Shown: positions 33,854 to 42,631 of the stretch, one piece after another
Layout: each line of letters opens with the position of its first letter
Numbering within the stretch: position 1 is the first letter of the stretch
Assembly: GCF_030816615.1 (NCBI RefSeq)
Contig: NZ_JAUSYD010000001.1
Location: 2,356,001-2,420,000, forward strand
Direction of reading: 5' to 3'
Length of the DNA stretch: 64,000 bases
Origin: Streptomyces sp. B1I3
GTDB taxonomy: Bacteria; Actinomycetota; Actinomycetes; Streptomycetales; Streptomycetaceae
The notes under the pieces: generated by a model
What the model was told of the DNA's origin: nothing
The model's database searches: none
Seen by the model: the letters and a program-made list of their open reading frames with translations, nothing else
Position numbers and translations under genes: made by a program

Positions 33854-35269
33854 TCAGCTGTCGAAGCCGAGCCCCATCCGGTCCATGGCCCGCAGCCACA
33901 GGTTGCGGCGCCCGCCGTCGGTGTCCGCCCGGGCGAGGGACCGCTTGGTCAGCTCGATGCCGGCCCAGGCGAACGGCTCGGGCGGGAAGGGCATCGGCTT
34001 GGAGCGGACCATGTCGAGCGCGGTCCTCTCGGTCTCCCGGCCCGCCAGCAGATCGAGCATCACCTCGGCGCCGAAACGCGTGGCTCCCACACCCAGTCCG
34101 GTGTATCCGGCGGCATAGGCGACCCGTCCGCGGTGGGCCGTGCCGAAGAAGGCGGAGAAACGCGAGCAGGTGTCGATCGCACCGCCCCAGGAATGGGTGA
34201 AGCGGACGCCGGAAAGCTGGGGAAAACACTCGAAGAACTGCCCGGCCAGCTTCAGGAACGTCTCCGGCCGCTGGTCCAGCGAGGAATCCAGCCGGCCGCC
34301 GTACGGATAGACGGCGTCGTATCCGCCCCACAGGATCCGGTTGTCCGCGGAGAGCCGGAAGTAATGGAACTGATTGGCGCTGTCCCCCAGCCCCTGACGG
34401 TTGCGCCAGCCGATCGACGCGAGCCGGCCGGCGTCCAGGGGCTCGGTCATCAGCGCGTAGTCGTACACCGGGACGGTGTACGGGCGCACCCGCTTGACCA
34501 GTGACGGGAAGACGTTGGTCCCGAGGGCCACCCGGTGGGCGAAGACCCTGCCGTAGGGGGTGCGTACCGCCGTTCCGGACCCTGAACGGGCGATCTCCAG
34601 GCCCTGCGTGTGCTCGTGGATCCGTACACCCGCCCGCAGGCAGGCCTCCTTCAGCCCCCAGGCGAGCTTCGCCGGGTGCAGCATGGCGACCCCGCGGCGG
34701 TCCCAGAGACCACCGAGGAATGTCGGTGAATCGACTTGGGCCCGCACCGCGTCACGGTCCAGGAACTCCACGCCGGTGAAGCCGAGCTCCTCCGCCCGCC
34801 GGTGCCATTCCCGCAGGTCGTCGAGCTCATGGGGCCGGGTCGCCACATCGATCTCACCGGTGCGCTCGAAGTCGCAGTCGATGGAGTGGCGGGTGACCGC
34901 CTCCTCGATGGCGTCGAGGTTGCGCCGGCCCAGCTCCTCCAGCTTGCCGATCTCCTGCGGCCAGCGCTCCAGCCCGTTGGCCGGACCGTGGGTCAGCGAG
35001 GCGGCGCAGAACCCGCCGTTGCGGCCCGAGGCGGCCCAGCCCACCTCGTGGCCCTCGATGAGCACGACGTCGCACCCGGGGTCCCGCTCCTTGGCGAGGA
35101 GCGCGGTCCACAGTCCGCTGTAACCGCCGCCCACGACCAGGAGATCGCACTGTTCGTCCCGGGTGAGGGCGGGGAGCGGGTCGGGCTTTCCCGGGTCGTC
35201 GAGCCAGTAGGAGAGGGGGCGTGCGTCACGGAGGGATCGGGCGGCAGTACGCATGGCGTCCGGGGCCAT
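33854..35269 (-). CDS. FAD-dependent amine oxidoreductase (PuuB/DAO family)
   Basis: The 471-residue protein has an N-terminal FAD Rossmann motif LLVVGGGYSGLWTALLA (about 42-58), then VVLIEGHEVGWAASGRNGGF, the usual DAO/PuuB layout. The later GAIDTCSRFSAFFGT, then VAYAAGYTGLGVGATRFGAEVMLDLL (about 370-420) completes the flavin domain. Relatives oxidise gamma-glutamyl-putrescine or other amines. Immediate co-orientation with potABCD supports a polyamine substrate. The ATG at 35269 is preceded by GAAGGAG at 8 bases; an upstream TTG is less likely. Confidence 0.84.
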   Translation of the reverse strand: MAPDAMRTAARSLRDARPLSYWLDDPGKPDPLPALTRDEQCDLLVVGGGYSGLWTALLAKERDPGCDVVLIEGHEVGWAASGRNGGFCAASLTHGPANGLERWPQEIGKLEELGRRNLDAIEEAVTRHSIDCDFERTGEIDVATRPHELDDLREWHRRAEELGFTGVEFLDRDAVRAQVDSPTFLGGLWDRRGVAMLHPAKLAWGLKEACLRAGVRIHEHTQGLEIARSGSGTAVRTPYGRVFAHRVALGTNVFPSLVKRVRPYTVPVYDYALMTEPLDAGRLASIGWRNRQGLGDSANQFHYFRLSADNRILWGGYDAVYPYGGRLDSSLDQRPETFLKLAGQFFECFPQLSGVRFTHSWGGAIDTCSRFSAFFGTAHRGRVAYAAGYTGLGVGATRFGAEVMLDLLAGRETERTALDMVRSKPMPFPPEPFAWAGIELTKRSLARADTDGGRRNLWLRAMDRMGLGFDS

Positions 35270-35294
35270 GGTTTCCAACTCCTTCGGGGCTTGC

Positions 35295-36095
35295 TTACTT
35301 TCCGGTGTTCTTCCGTCGGTGGGCGACGAACTGCCCGACGAGAACGACGGTCACGGCGATGGCGAACATCGCCGTGCCGATGACGTTGATCTGCACGGGT
35401 GTGCCACGCTGCGCGGATCCCCAGACGAACATGGGGAAGGTCACCGTGGAGCCGGCGTTGAAATTGGTGATGATGAAATCGTCGAAGGAGAGCGCGAAGG
35501 CGAGCAGCGCTCCCGCGGCTATTCCGGGAGCGGCGATCGGCAGGGTCACCCGCAGGAACGTCTGCACGGGTCCGGCGTAGAGGTCGCGGGCCGCCTCCTC
35601 GAGCCTCGGGTCCATCGACATCACACGCGCCTTGACGGCTGTCACCACGAAGCTGAGGCAGAACATGATGTGCGCGATCAGGACCGTCCAGAAGCCGAGC
35701 CGGGCACCCATGTTGAGGAACAGCGTGAGCAGCGAGGCGGCCATGACGACCTCGGGCATCGCCATGGGCAGGAAGATCAGGGAGTTGATCGCGCCGCGCG
35801 CCCGGAAGCGGTAGCGCACCAGCGCGAAGGCGATCATCGTGCCGAGCACGGTCGCGCCGAGGGTCGCCCAGACGGCGATCTGGAGCGAGAGGGAGAGCGA
35901 TCCGCAGAGGTCGGCGACCCCGCAGGGGTCCTTCCAGGCGTCCAGGGAGAACTGCTGCCAGGCGTAGTTGAAACGTCCGTTGGGCTTGTTGAAGGAGAAC
36001 ACCATCACGACGATGTTCGGCAGGACCATGTACGCGAGGGTCAGCAGCCCCGCGATCACGACGAGGTTCCGGCGAAGCAGGCGGAGTACGGGCAT
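35295..36095 (-). CDS. potC: Polyamine ABC transporter permease (PotC type)
   Basis: The 266-residue inner-membrane permease has six hydrophobic segments (VVIAGLLTLAYMVLPNIVVMVF, LQIAVWATLGATVLGTMIAF, and others). The ABC-interaction EAA loop reads LEEAARDLYAGPVQTFLRVTLPIAAPGI (about 172-199). FDDFIITNF is the typical PotC segment. Its start overlaps the potB stop by one base. It forms the channel with PotB for uptake of putrescine or spermidine. Confidence 0.88.
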   Translation of the reverse strand: MPVLRLLRRNLVVIAGLLTLAYMVLPNIVVMVFSFNKPNGRFNYAWQQFSLDAWKDPCGVADLCGSLSLSLQIAVWATLGATVLGTMIAFALVRYRFRARGAINSLIFLPMAMPEVVMAASLLTLFLNMGARLGFWTVLIAHIMFCLSFVVTAVKARVMSMDPRLEEAARDLYAGPVQTFLRVTLPIAAPGIAAGALLAFALSFDDFIITNFNAGSTVTFPMFVWGSAQRGTPVQINVIGTAMFAIAVTVVLVGQFVAHRRKNTGK

Positions 36096-37018
36096 CAGAC
36101 CAGGTCCTCCGTACCGGAGCGGCGGATGTAGACGGTGACCGCGAACAGGACGACCGCCATGAGGATGAAGGAGAGGGCGGCCGCCGTCGGGTAGTCCAGG
36201 ACCCGGAGGAACTGGGTCTGGATGACGCTGCCCACCATCTTGGTGTCGGTGGATCCGAGCAGTTCCGCGTTGACGTAGTCGCCGCTGGCCGGGATGAAGG
36301 TCAGCAGGGTGCCGGAGACGACCCCGGGCATGGACAGCGGGAACGTCACCTTGCGGAAGGTGGTGGCCGGGGTGGCGTACAGGTCGCCCGCCGCCTCGTG
36401 CAGCCGGCCGTCGATCCGCTCCAGCGAGGTGTAGAGCGGCAGGATCATGAACGGCAGGAAGTTGTACGTCAGACCGCAGACGACGGCCATCGGTGTGGCC
36501 AGTACGCGGTCGCCCTCGGTCCAGCCGAGCCAGCTGGTGACGTCCAGGACGTGCAGGGTGTTCAGGACGTCGACGACCGTGCCGCCGTCCGCGAGGATCG
36601 TCTTCCAGGCGAGTGTGCGGATCAGGAAGCTGGTGAAGAACGGCGCGATGACCAGGACCAGCACCAGGTTGCGCCAACGGCCGGCCTTGAAGGCGATCAG
36701 GTAGGCGAGCGGGTAGCCGAGCAGCAGGCACAGGAGCGTGGCGGTGCCGGCATACAGCAGGGACCTGACGAACTGCGGGTAGTAGTCGGCGAGGGCGTCC
36801 CAGTACGTCCGGAAGTGCCAGGTGACCTCGAAGCCCTTCTCCAGGGACCCGGTCTGTACGGAGGTCGACGCCTGGTAGACCATCGGCAGCGCGAAGAAGA
36901 CGAGCAGCCACAGGATGCCGGGGAGCAGCAGCCAGTAGGGGACGAGCCGCTTGCGCGTGGACGGCTTTCGGATCTTCGGTTCGGTGGACGGCGCCGGCGG
37001 CGCGTCGGTGACGCTCAC
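36095..37018 (-). CDS. potB: Polyamine ABC transporter permease (PotB type)
   Basis: The 307-residue permease has a short cytoplasmic N-terminus, then six transmembrane segments beginning YWLLLPGILWLLVFFALPMV. The EAA loop is HEAAGDLYATPATTFRKVTFPLSMPGV (about 215-241), and the following PASGDYVNAELLG is typical for PotB. It overlaps potA by four bases (ATGA) and potC by one base, so the four pot genes form one operon. Confidence 0.88.
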   Translation of the reverse strand: MSVTDAPPAPSTEPKIRKPSTRKRLVPYWLLLPGILWLLVFFALPMVYQASTSVQTGSLEKGFEVTWHFRTYWDALADYYPQFVRSLLYAGTATLLCLLLGYPLAYLIAFKAGRWRNLVLVLVIAPFFTSFLIRTLAWKTILADGGTVVDVLNTLHVLDVTSWLGWTEGDRVLATPMAVVCGLTYNFLPFMILPLYTSLERIDGRLHEAAGDLYATPATTFRKVTFPLSMPGVVSGTLLTFIPASGDYVNAELLGSTDTKMVGSVIQTQFLRVLDYPTAAALSFILMAVVLFAVTVYIRRSGTEDLV

Positions 37019-38166
37019 GCCGCGTCCTCCACGCTTTCCACGCCCGCGGCGATGTCCTGGGCGGCGTCCAGGCCGAAGGTGTGGGCCGGGTTCCAGTGCA
37101 GGACGACCTCGGCCCCGGGGAGGAGCCCCTCACGGTGCTCGACGTTCTGTTCGTAGCACTGGAGTGCCTTGCCGGCCGGGCTCTCGACGACGTACTGGGT
37201 GGAGACACCGATGAAGCTGGAGTCGACGATCCGGCCGGTGACGCGGTTGCGGCCGGCGGCTATCGCCCCGGCTTCGGCGGCGCGGGAGAGGGAGAGCTTC
37301 TCGGGGCGGACGCCGACGAGCAGCTTTCCGCCGCGTGCCGTCGGGGCCGAACACCGGGCGGCGGGCAGCAGCAGTGTCCCGTCCCCCGCCGTGACGGTGA
37401 TGTCGCCACCCGCGGAGACGATCTCGGCCTCGATGAGGTTGGAGGTGCCGAGGAAGTTCGCCACGAAGGTGGTCCGCGGGTTCTCGTACAGGTCGGCGGG
37501 GGCGCCGAGCTGTTCGACCCGGCCGCCGTTCATCACCGCGACGGTGTCGGCCATGGTCATGGCCTCCTCCTGGTCGTGGGTGACGTGGATGAACGTGATG
37601 CCGACCTCGGTCTGGATCCGCTTGAGTTCGAGCTGCATCTGGCGGCGCAGTTTGAGGTCGAGGGCGCCCAGCGGCTCGTCCAGCAGGAGCACCTGCGGGT
37701 GGTTGATGAGCGCGCGCGCCACGGCGACGCGCTGCTGCTGTCCGCCGGAGAGCTGGTGCGGTCGGCGGTGGGCGAAGTCGCCGAGCTGGACGAGGTCGAG
37801 CATGTCGCCGACCTGCTTCTTCACGGACTTGATGCCGCGGCGGCGCAGGCCGAACGCGATGTTCTCGGTGACGTCCAGGTGCGGGAAGAGGGCGTAGCTC
37901 TGGAAGACGGTGTTGACGGGCCGTTTGTACGGGGGCAGGTCCGTGATGTCGCTGCCGCCGAGCGAGACCGTGCCGGTCGTGGCTTCCTCCAGGCCGGCGA
38001 TCATCCGCAGGGTGGTGGTCTTGCCGCAGCCGGACGCGCCGAGCAGGGCGAAGAAGGAGCCCTGCGGGACCGTCAGGTCGAGGGGGTGTACGGCAGTGAA
38101 GGAGCCGTAGGTCTTGCTGATCCCGGTGAGACGGACGTCGCCGCCCGCTGTCTGCTGCTGTGTCAT
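37015..38166 (-). CDS. potA: Polyamine ABC transporter ATPase (PotA type)
   Basis: The 383-residue protein has Walker A LGASGCGKTT (about 41-50), the signature LSGGQQQRVAVARAL (about 139-153), Walker B VLLLDEPLGALD (about 158-169) and a switch His in THVTHDQEEAMTMAD. The C-terminal TOBE regulatory domain (about 250-383) is present. It energises PotBC. It starts 51 bases after the potD stop in the same direction. Confidence 0.92.
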   Translation of the reverse strand: MTQQQTAGGDVRLTGISKTYGSFTAVHPLDLTVPQGSFFALLGASGCGKTTTLRMIAGLEEATTGTVSLGGSDITDLPPYKRPVNTVFQSYALFPHLDVTENIAFGLRRRGIKSVKKQVGDMLDLVQLGDFAHRRPHQLSGGQQQRVAVARALINHPQVLLLDEPLGALDLKLRRQMQLELKRIQTEVGITFIHVTHDQEEAMTMADTVAVMNGGRVEQLGAPADLYENPRTTFVANFLGTSNLIEAEIVSAGGDITVTAGDGTLLLPAARCSAPTARGGKLLVGVRPEKLSLSRAAEAGAIAAGRNRVTGRIVDSSFIGVSTQYVVESPAGKALQCYEQNVEHREGLLPGAEVVLHWNPAHTFGLDAAQDIAAGVESVEDAA

Positions 38167-38217
38167 GGGTCGCAGTCCCAGTGGTGTCGGGGGAGATCGG
38201 GAAGGGGGACGGGCCGG

Positions 38218-39465
38218 TCAGGCGCCGATGAGCTTGGCGAACTTCTCCTCGTACGCCGTCTCTTCCGCGGCATCGAGCGAGCGGAAGGCGTGCGACTTCG
38301 CGGCCATCGCCCTGTCCGGGAGGATCAGTGTGTTCGACGCCATCGACTCGTCGATCTTCGCGAGTTCCGGGGCGACCCCGTCGACCGGGCAGACGTAGTT
38401 GATGTAGGCGGCGAGCTGGGCGGCGACCGGGGGCTCGTAGTAGTGGTCCATGAGCTTCTCGGCGTTGGTCTTGTGCCGGGCCCCGGCCGGGACCAGCATG
38501 TTGTCGCTGGAGGTGATGTAACCGGCGGCCGGTATCGCGAACTCGATGTCCGGGTTGTCGGCCTGGAGCTGGATGATGTCGCCCGCCCAGGCGACGCAGG
38601 CCGCGATGTCGCCCTTGCTCAGGTCGGCGGTGTAGTCGTTGCCGGTGAAGCGGCGGATCTGCTTCTTGTCGACGCCCTTCTGGATACGCCCGATCGCCGC
38701 GTCGTAGTCGGCGTCGGTGAACGAACCCGGGTCCTTGCCCATGTCCAGCAGCGTCATCCCGACCGAGTCGCGCATCTCGGAGAGGAAGGAGACCTTCCCC
38801 TTCAGCCGGGGGTCGTCGAGCAGCTGGGTGATGGAGTCGACCTTGCGTCCACCGGTCGCCTTCCGGTTGTAGGCGATGACGGTCGGGATGCCGGTCCAGG
38901 GGTAGGAGTAGGCGCGTCCGGGGTCCCAGTCGGGGGTGCGGAACTGGGCCGACAGGTTGGCGAAGGCGTGCGGCAGGTTCGCCGGGTCGAGCTTCTGCGC
39001 CCAGCCCAGCCGGATGATGCGGGCGGCCAGCCAGTCGGTGACGACGACGAGGTCGCGGCCGGTGTCCTGGCCGGCGGCGAGCTGCGGTTTGATCTTGCCG
39101 AAGAACTCGACGTTGTCGTTGATGTCCTCGGTGTACTTGACCGATATCCCGGTGCGCTTCGTGAACGCCTCCAGGGTCGGGCGGTGCTTCTCGTCCTCGC
39201 TGACGTCCATGTACTCGGTCCAGTTGGAGAAGTTGATCCGCTTCTCCGTGGCCGAGTGGTCGTCCGACGCCACCGCGTCCCCTTCACGCTTCGCGGGCGG
39301 GATGCCGCACGCACTCAGCGTGCCGAGGCCGCCGAGCGCGAGTGCGCCCATGCCCGACGCACGAAGAAGCGAGCGGCGGGTGAGGGCGCCCCTTCCGTTC
39401 GTGAGGCTGCGCCTCATGGCGGCCAGCTGCGGCGCGGAGAGGCGCTCGGGCTCGTACTGCTCCAT
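38218..39465 (-). CDS. potD: Polyamine ABC transporter substrate-binding lipoprotein (PotD type)
   Basis: The 415-residue protein carries a twin-arginine signal (TRRSLLRASG, about 29-38) and a lipobox LSAC (about 49-52), so it should be Tat-exported and lipid-anchored. The mature protein is a PotD/F-like binding fold: INFSNWTEYMD (about 75), YPWTGIPTVIAYN (about 165), LLDMGKDPGSF and DNMLVPAGARH (about 320). It delivers polyamines to PotABC. Confidence 0.88.
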   Translation of the reverse strand: MEQYEPERLSAPQLAAMRRSLTNGRGALTRRSLLRASGMGALALGGLGTLSACGIPPAKREGDAVASDDHSATEKRINFSNWTEYMDVSEDEKHRPTLEAFTKRTGISVKYTEDINDNVEFFGKIKPQLAAGQDTGRDLVVVTDWLAARIIRLGWAQKLDPANLPHAFANLSAQFRTPDWDPGRAYSYPWTGIPTVIAYNRKATGGRKVDSITQLLDDPRLKGKVSFLSEMRDSVGMTLLDMGKDPGSFTDADYDAAIGRIQKGVDKKQIRRFTGNDYTADLSKGDIAACVAWAGDIIQLQADNPDIEFAIPAAGYITSSDNMLVPAGARHKTNAEKLMDHYYEPPVAAQLAAYINYVCPVDGVAPELAKIDESMASNTLILPDRAMAAKSHAFRSLDAAEETAYEEKFAKLIGA

Positions 39466-39512
39466 ACGCGTTGCCCTTCCGGGTGGGTGGGGCCGCCGGC
39501 CGGCGGCCGCTG

Positions 39513-41027
39513 CTATCGGTCCCCGAAGACGGTGCGGTGCCAGTCCTTCCTGGCCACCGCGGTGTTGTCGTACATGACGTGCTTCACCTGCGTGTACTCC
39601 TCGAAGGAGTACGCCGACATGTCCTTGCCGAACCCGCTGGCCCGGTATCCGCCGTGCGGCATCTCGCTGATGATCGGGATGTGGTCGTTGATCCACACGC
39701 AGCCCGCCGCGATCTCACGGGTGGCGCGGTTCGCCCGGTACAGGTCGCGGCTCCAGGCGGAGGCGGCGAGCCCGTACGGGGTGTCGTTGGCGAGGCGGAT
39801 TCCCTCGTCGTCGGTGTCGAAGGGCAGCACGGCCAGGACGGGGCCGAAGATCTCCGAGCTCACGATCTCGCTGTCCTGGGCCGCCCCCGTGATCAGGGTC
39901 GGCCGGTAGTAGGCGCCGTCGGCGAGGGCGCCGCCGGGGGCCTCGCCGCCGGTGACGACGGTGGCGTAGGCGCGGGCACGCTCGACGAAACCGGCGACGT
40001 GGTCGCGGTGCCGGTGGCTGACCAGCGGGCCGAGGTCGGTCGACGGGTCGAAGGGGTCGCCCAGGCGCACGCTCTCCATCAGGGCGGCGACACCGGCCAC
40101 GAACGCGTCGTACAGCGGGCGCTGGACGTAGGCGCGGGTGGCGGCCGTGCAGTCCTGCCCGGTGTTGATGAGGGATCCGGCGACCGCTCCGTTGACCGCG
40201 GCGTCGAGGTCGGCGTCGTCGAACACGAGGAACGGCGCCTTGCCGCCGAGCTCCAGGTGGAGACGTTTGACGGTGGAGGTGGCGATCGCGGCGACGCGCC
40301 TGCCGACGGCGGTGGAGCCGGTGAAGGAGGTCATCACGACGTCCGGGTGGCCGACGAGGTGTTCGCCCGCGTCCTTCCCGGCGCCCGAGACGATGTTGAT
40401 CACACCATCCGGGATGCCGGCCCGGGTGGCCGCCTGGGCGAACATCAGCGAGGTCAGCGGAGTGATCTCGGCGGGCTTCAGCACGATGGTGTTGCCCGCC
40501 GCGACGGCGGGGAGGATCTTCCACGCGGCCATCTGCAGCGGGTAGTTCCAGGGCGCGACGGAACCGACGACACCGATGGCCTCGCGGCGTACGTAGGAGG
40601 TGTGGTCGCCGCTGTACTCGGCGGCCGACCTCCCTTCCAGGTTCCGGGCGGCGCCGGCGAAGAACGCGGCGTTGTCGACCGTGCCCGGCACGTCGAACTC
40701 GGTGGCGAGCCGGACGGGTTTGCCGCACTGCAGCGACTCGGCGTAGGCCAGCTCGTCCGCCTCCTCGGCGAGTACGGCGGCGAAGCGGTGCAGCAGCGTG
40801 GACCGCTCGGCAGGGGTGGCGCCGGACCAGCCGGGGAAGGCGTCGCGGGCTGCCGAGACCGCGGCGTCGACATCGGCGGTGCCGGCCAGTTCGTAGCGGT
40901 ACACCGTCTCGCCCGTGGCGGGGTTCACCACCTCCTGATGGCGCCCCGAGGTGCCGGGGCGCAGCCGTCCGCCGATGTACTGCGCACCCTCCGCGAAGCG
41001 GTCCTGCACCTGGAAACCGTCGACCAT
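39513..41027 (-). CDS. Gamma-aminobutyraldehyde-type aldehyde dehydrogenase
   Basis: The 504-residue NAD-dependent aldehyde dehydrogenase begins MVDGFQVQDRF with GGAGGAG upstream. The motifs are APWNYPLQMAAWK (about 160), the catalytic Glu in LELGGKAPFLVF (about 265) and the catalytic Cys in NTGQDCTAATR (about 300), with the C-terminal PHGGYRASGFGKDMS. The sequence pattern and its place just before potD suggest oxidation of 4-aminobutanal (from putrescine) to GABA. A close paralogue lies at 46218-47657. Confidence 0.85.
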   Translation of the reverse strand: MVDGFQVQDRFAEGAQYIGGRLRPGTSGRHQEVVNPATGETVYRYELAGTADVDAAVSAARDAFPGWSGATPAERSTLLHRFAAVLAEEADELAYAESLQCGKPVRLATEFDVPGTVDNAAFFAGAARNLEGRSAAEYSGDHTSYVRREAIGVVGSVAPWNYPLQMAAWKILPAVAAGNTIVLKPAEITPLTSLMFAQAATRAGIPDGVINIVSGAGKDAGEHLVGHPDVVMTSFTGSTAVGRRVAAIATSTVKRLHLELGGKAPFLVFDDADLDAAVNGAVAGSLINTGQDCTAATRAYVQRPLYDAFVAGVAALMESVRLGDPFDPSTDLGPLVSHRHRDHVAGFVERARAYATVVTGGEAPGGALADGAYYRPTLITGAAQDSEIVSSEIFGPVLAVLPFDTDDEGIRLANDTPYGLAASAWSRDLYRANRATREIAAGCVWINDHIPIISEMPHGGYRASGFGKDMSAYSFEEYTQVKHVMYDNTAVARKDWHRTVFGDR

Positions 41028-41230
41028 CACGCTCTCCTCCGCTGCCCCCGTGATCAAGGGCGGCGTAGCTCCGTCTCGAATTGAGTGCCGATCCTGACAG
41101 AGAGGTCTACCGGCAACAAGGGATTCCGTTGTTGCCTTTTGGTTACGCGACGGAATCTGTCGACCATGTGTCGCGCGGCTGCGGAAAACCCGGTACGGAC
41201 TGTCAGTGGCGAATGCCAGACTCGGCTGCC

Positions 41231-41785
41231 ATGGGACAGGAACACAGGGACGCCCTGGTGGAGCGGACGGCACGCGGCGACAAGGTGAAGTACCTGCCGT
41301 TCTGGGGGCACCGCCCCCGGTCGGACGGCAGGCTCTCGGAGAGCTGCCTCAGCCAGTGGTGGCCGGCGCCGTTCACGGTCGACGGGGTGACCTACGCCTC
41401 GGCGGAGCACTGGATGATGGCCGGCAAGGCGCGGCTCTTCGGCGACGCCGAGGCGGAGGAGCGGGCCGTGGCCGCGGAGAGCCCGGCGCAGGCCAAGAAG
41501 GCGGGCCGGCTGGTCCGGGGCTTCGACGACGACATATGGGTGAAGGAGCGGTTCGCCCTGGTGGTGGCGGGCAGCGTCCACAAGTTCGGCCAGGACCCGG
41601 CGCTGCGGGCCTACTTGGCGGGCACGGGGGAGCGGGTGCTCGTCGAGGCGAGTCCGTTGGACCGGATCTGGGGCATCGGACTCGCCAAGGACGATCCGCG
41701 GACGGCGGACCCGGCCGCCTGGCGGGGGCTGAACCTGCTGGGCTTCGCGCTCATGGAGGCGCGTACGCGGCTGCGCGCGCGGTGA
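41231..41785 (+). CDS. NADAR family protein
   Basis: The 184-residue protein has the NADAR/YbiA pattern: PFWGHRPRSDG (about 22), SQWWPAPFTVDGVTYASAEHWMMAGKA (about 41-67), the VLVEASPLDRIWGIGLAKDDP signature (about 141-161) and GLNLLGFALMEAR. Members act as N-glycosidases in riboflavin-intermediate or ADP-ribose metabolism. The start is chosen at the ATG where similarity begins. It is a lone gene reading towards the convergent DUF4190 gene. Confidence 0.82.
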   Translation: MGQEHRDALVERTARGDKVKYLPFWGHRPRSDGRLSESCLSQWWPAPFTVDGVTYASAEHWMMAGKARLFGDAEAEERAVAAESPAQAKKAGRLVRGFDDDIWVKERFALVVAGSVHKFGQDPALRAYLAGTGERVLVEASPLDRIWGIGLAKDDPRTADPAAWRGLNLLGFALMEARTRLRAR

Positions 41786-41789
41786 AACG

Positions 41790-41822
41790 GCCCGGGACGG
41801 GGGTTGGTTCCCCGCCCCGGGC
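41790..41822. terminator. Bidirectional terminator
   Basis: A 13-base arm at 41790-41802 pairs with 41810-41822 with one interior mismatch, between two convergent genes. Confidence 0.8.
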
Positions 41823-41839
41823 GGCGTCCGTACCCCGTG

Positions 41840-42514
41840 TCAGCGCGCGGCGCCGACGACCAGCGACGTGGCGTACGGGTCGTCGTAGTCGTAGTCGCTG
41901 CTCCCGTCGTCGTTGGCGACGGCCCAGATGAGGAATCCCAGGAAGATCGCGCTGATCACGATCGACACCGATCCCAGGATGATTCCGGCGAGCGCCATGC
42001 CCCCGTTGGTCGCCTCGCCCCGCTTGGCGCGACCGCGGCCGATGATGCCGAAGATCAGCGCGAGGATGCCCAGGATGATCCCGAAGCCCCACATGCAGAA
42101 GCCGACGACGGCGATGATGCCGAGCACCATGGCGGCGATACCCAGGCCGTTCGCCGGCGCCGGGCCCCAGGCCGGCTGACCGCCGTAGCCGGGATAGCCC
42201 GGGTATCCGCCGTACGGCGCCGCGGGCGCAGCGGGCGCGGCCGGGTAGCCGTACTGCCCCCCGGGCGCTCCCGGTCCGTTCGGTGCCACCGGCGGCGCGG
42301 GGACGGGCGGCGCGGAAGCCGCCGGCTGCGGCGGGCCGAAGCCTCCGGCCGCCCCGGGTATCGGCCCGGTGCCCGAGTCGACGCCCGGCATGGACGTGAC
42401 CGTCGGCTGGTCGTGCACGGCCGGCGGCTTGCCCAGCTCGACCCGGCTGTCCGGTGGCGCCCACGGATCGCGCGGCGCGGCCCCGCCTCCTGGCTGCTCT
42501 GTGTTGTCTGACAT
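41840..42514 (-). CDS. DUF4190 membrane protein with proline-rich N-terminus
   Basis: The 224-residue protein has a disordered Pro/Gly/Ala-rich N-terminus (to about residue 125, with YGYP and GYPGYPGYGG repeats). Two to three close transmembrane segments follow (LGIAAMVLGIIAVVGFCMW, GIILGILALIFGIIGRG, MALAGIILGSVSIVISAIFLG), as in the DUF4190 family, and the protein ends in an acidic DDGSSDYDYDDPYA stretch. The function is unknown. It is divergent from the deaminase gene. Confidence 0.75.
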   Translation of the reverse strand: MSDNTEQPGGGAAPRDPWAPPDSRVELGKPPAVHDQPTVTSMPGVDSGTGPIPGAAGGFGPPQPAASAPPVPAPPVAPNGPGAPGGQYGYPAAPAAPAAPYGGYPGYPGYGGQPAWGPAPANGLGIAAMVLGIIAVVGFCMWGFGIILGILALIFGIIGRGRAKRGEATNGGMALAGIILGSVSIVISAIFLGFLIWAVANDDGSSDYDYDDPYATSLVVGAAR

Positions 42515-42631
42515 GGGCCTCCCCCATCGTGGTCCCGCCATGCTACGGCCCGCCGCCGGGCCGCCGAGTCCCCCTACGATGATCGGTGCGGCCGGTGTGC
42601 CCGGCCCAGTGACGAGATCCGGGAGAATCCG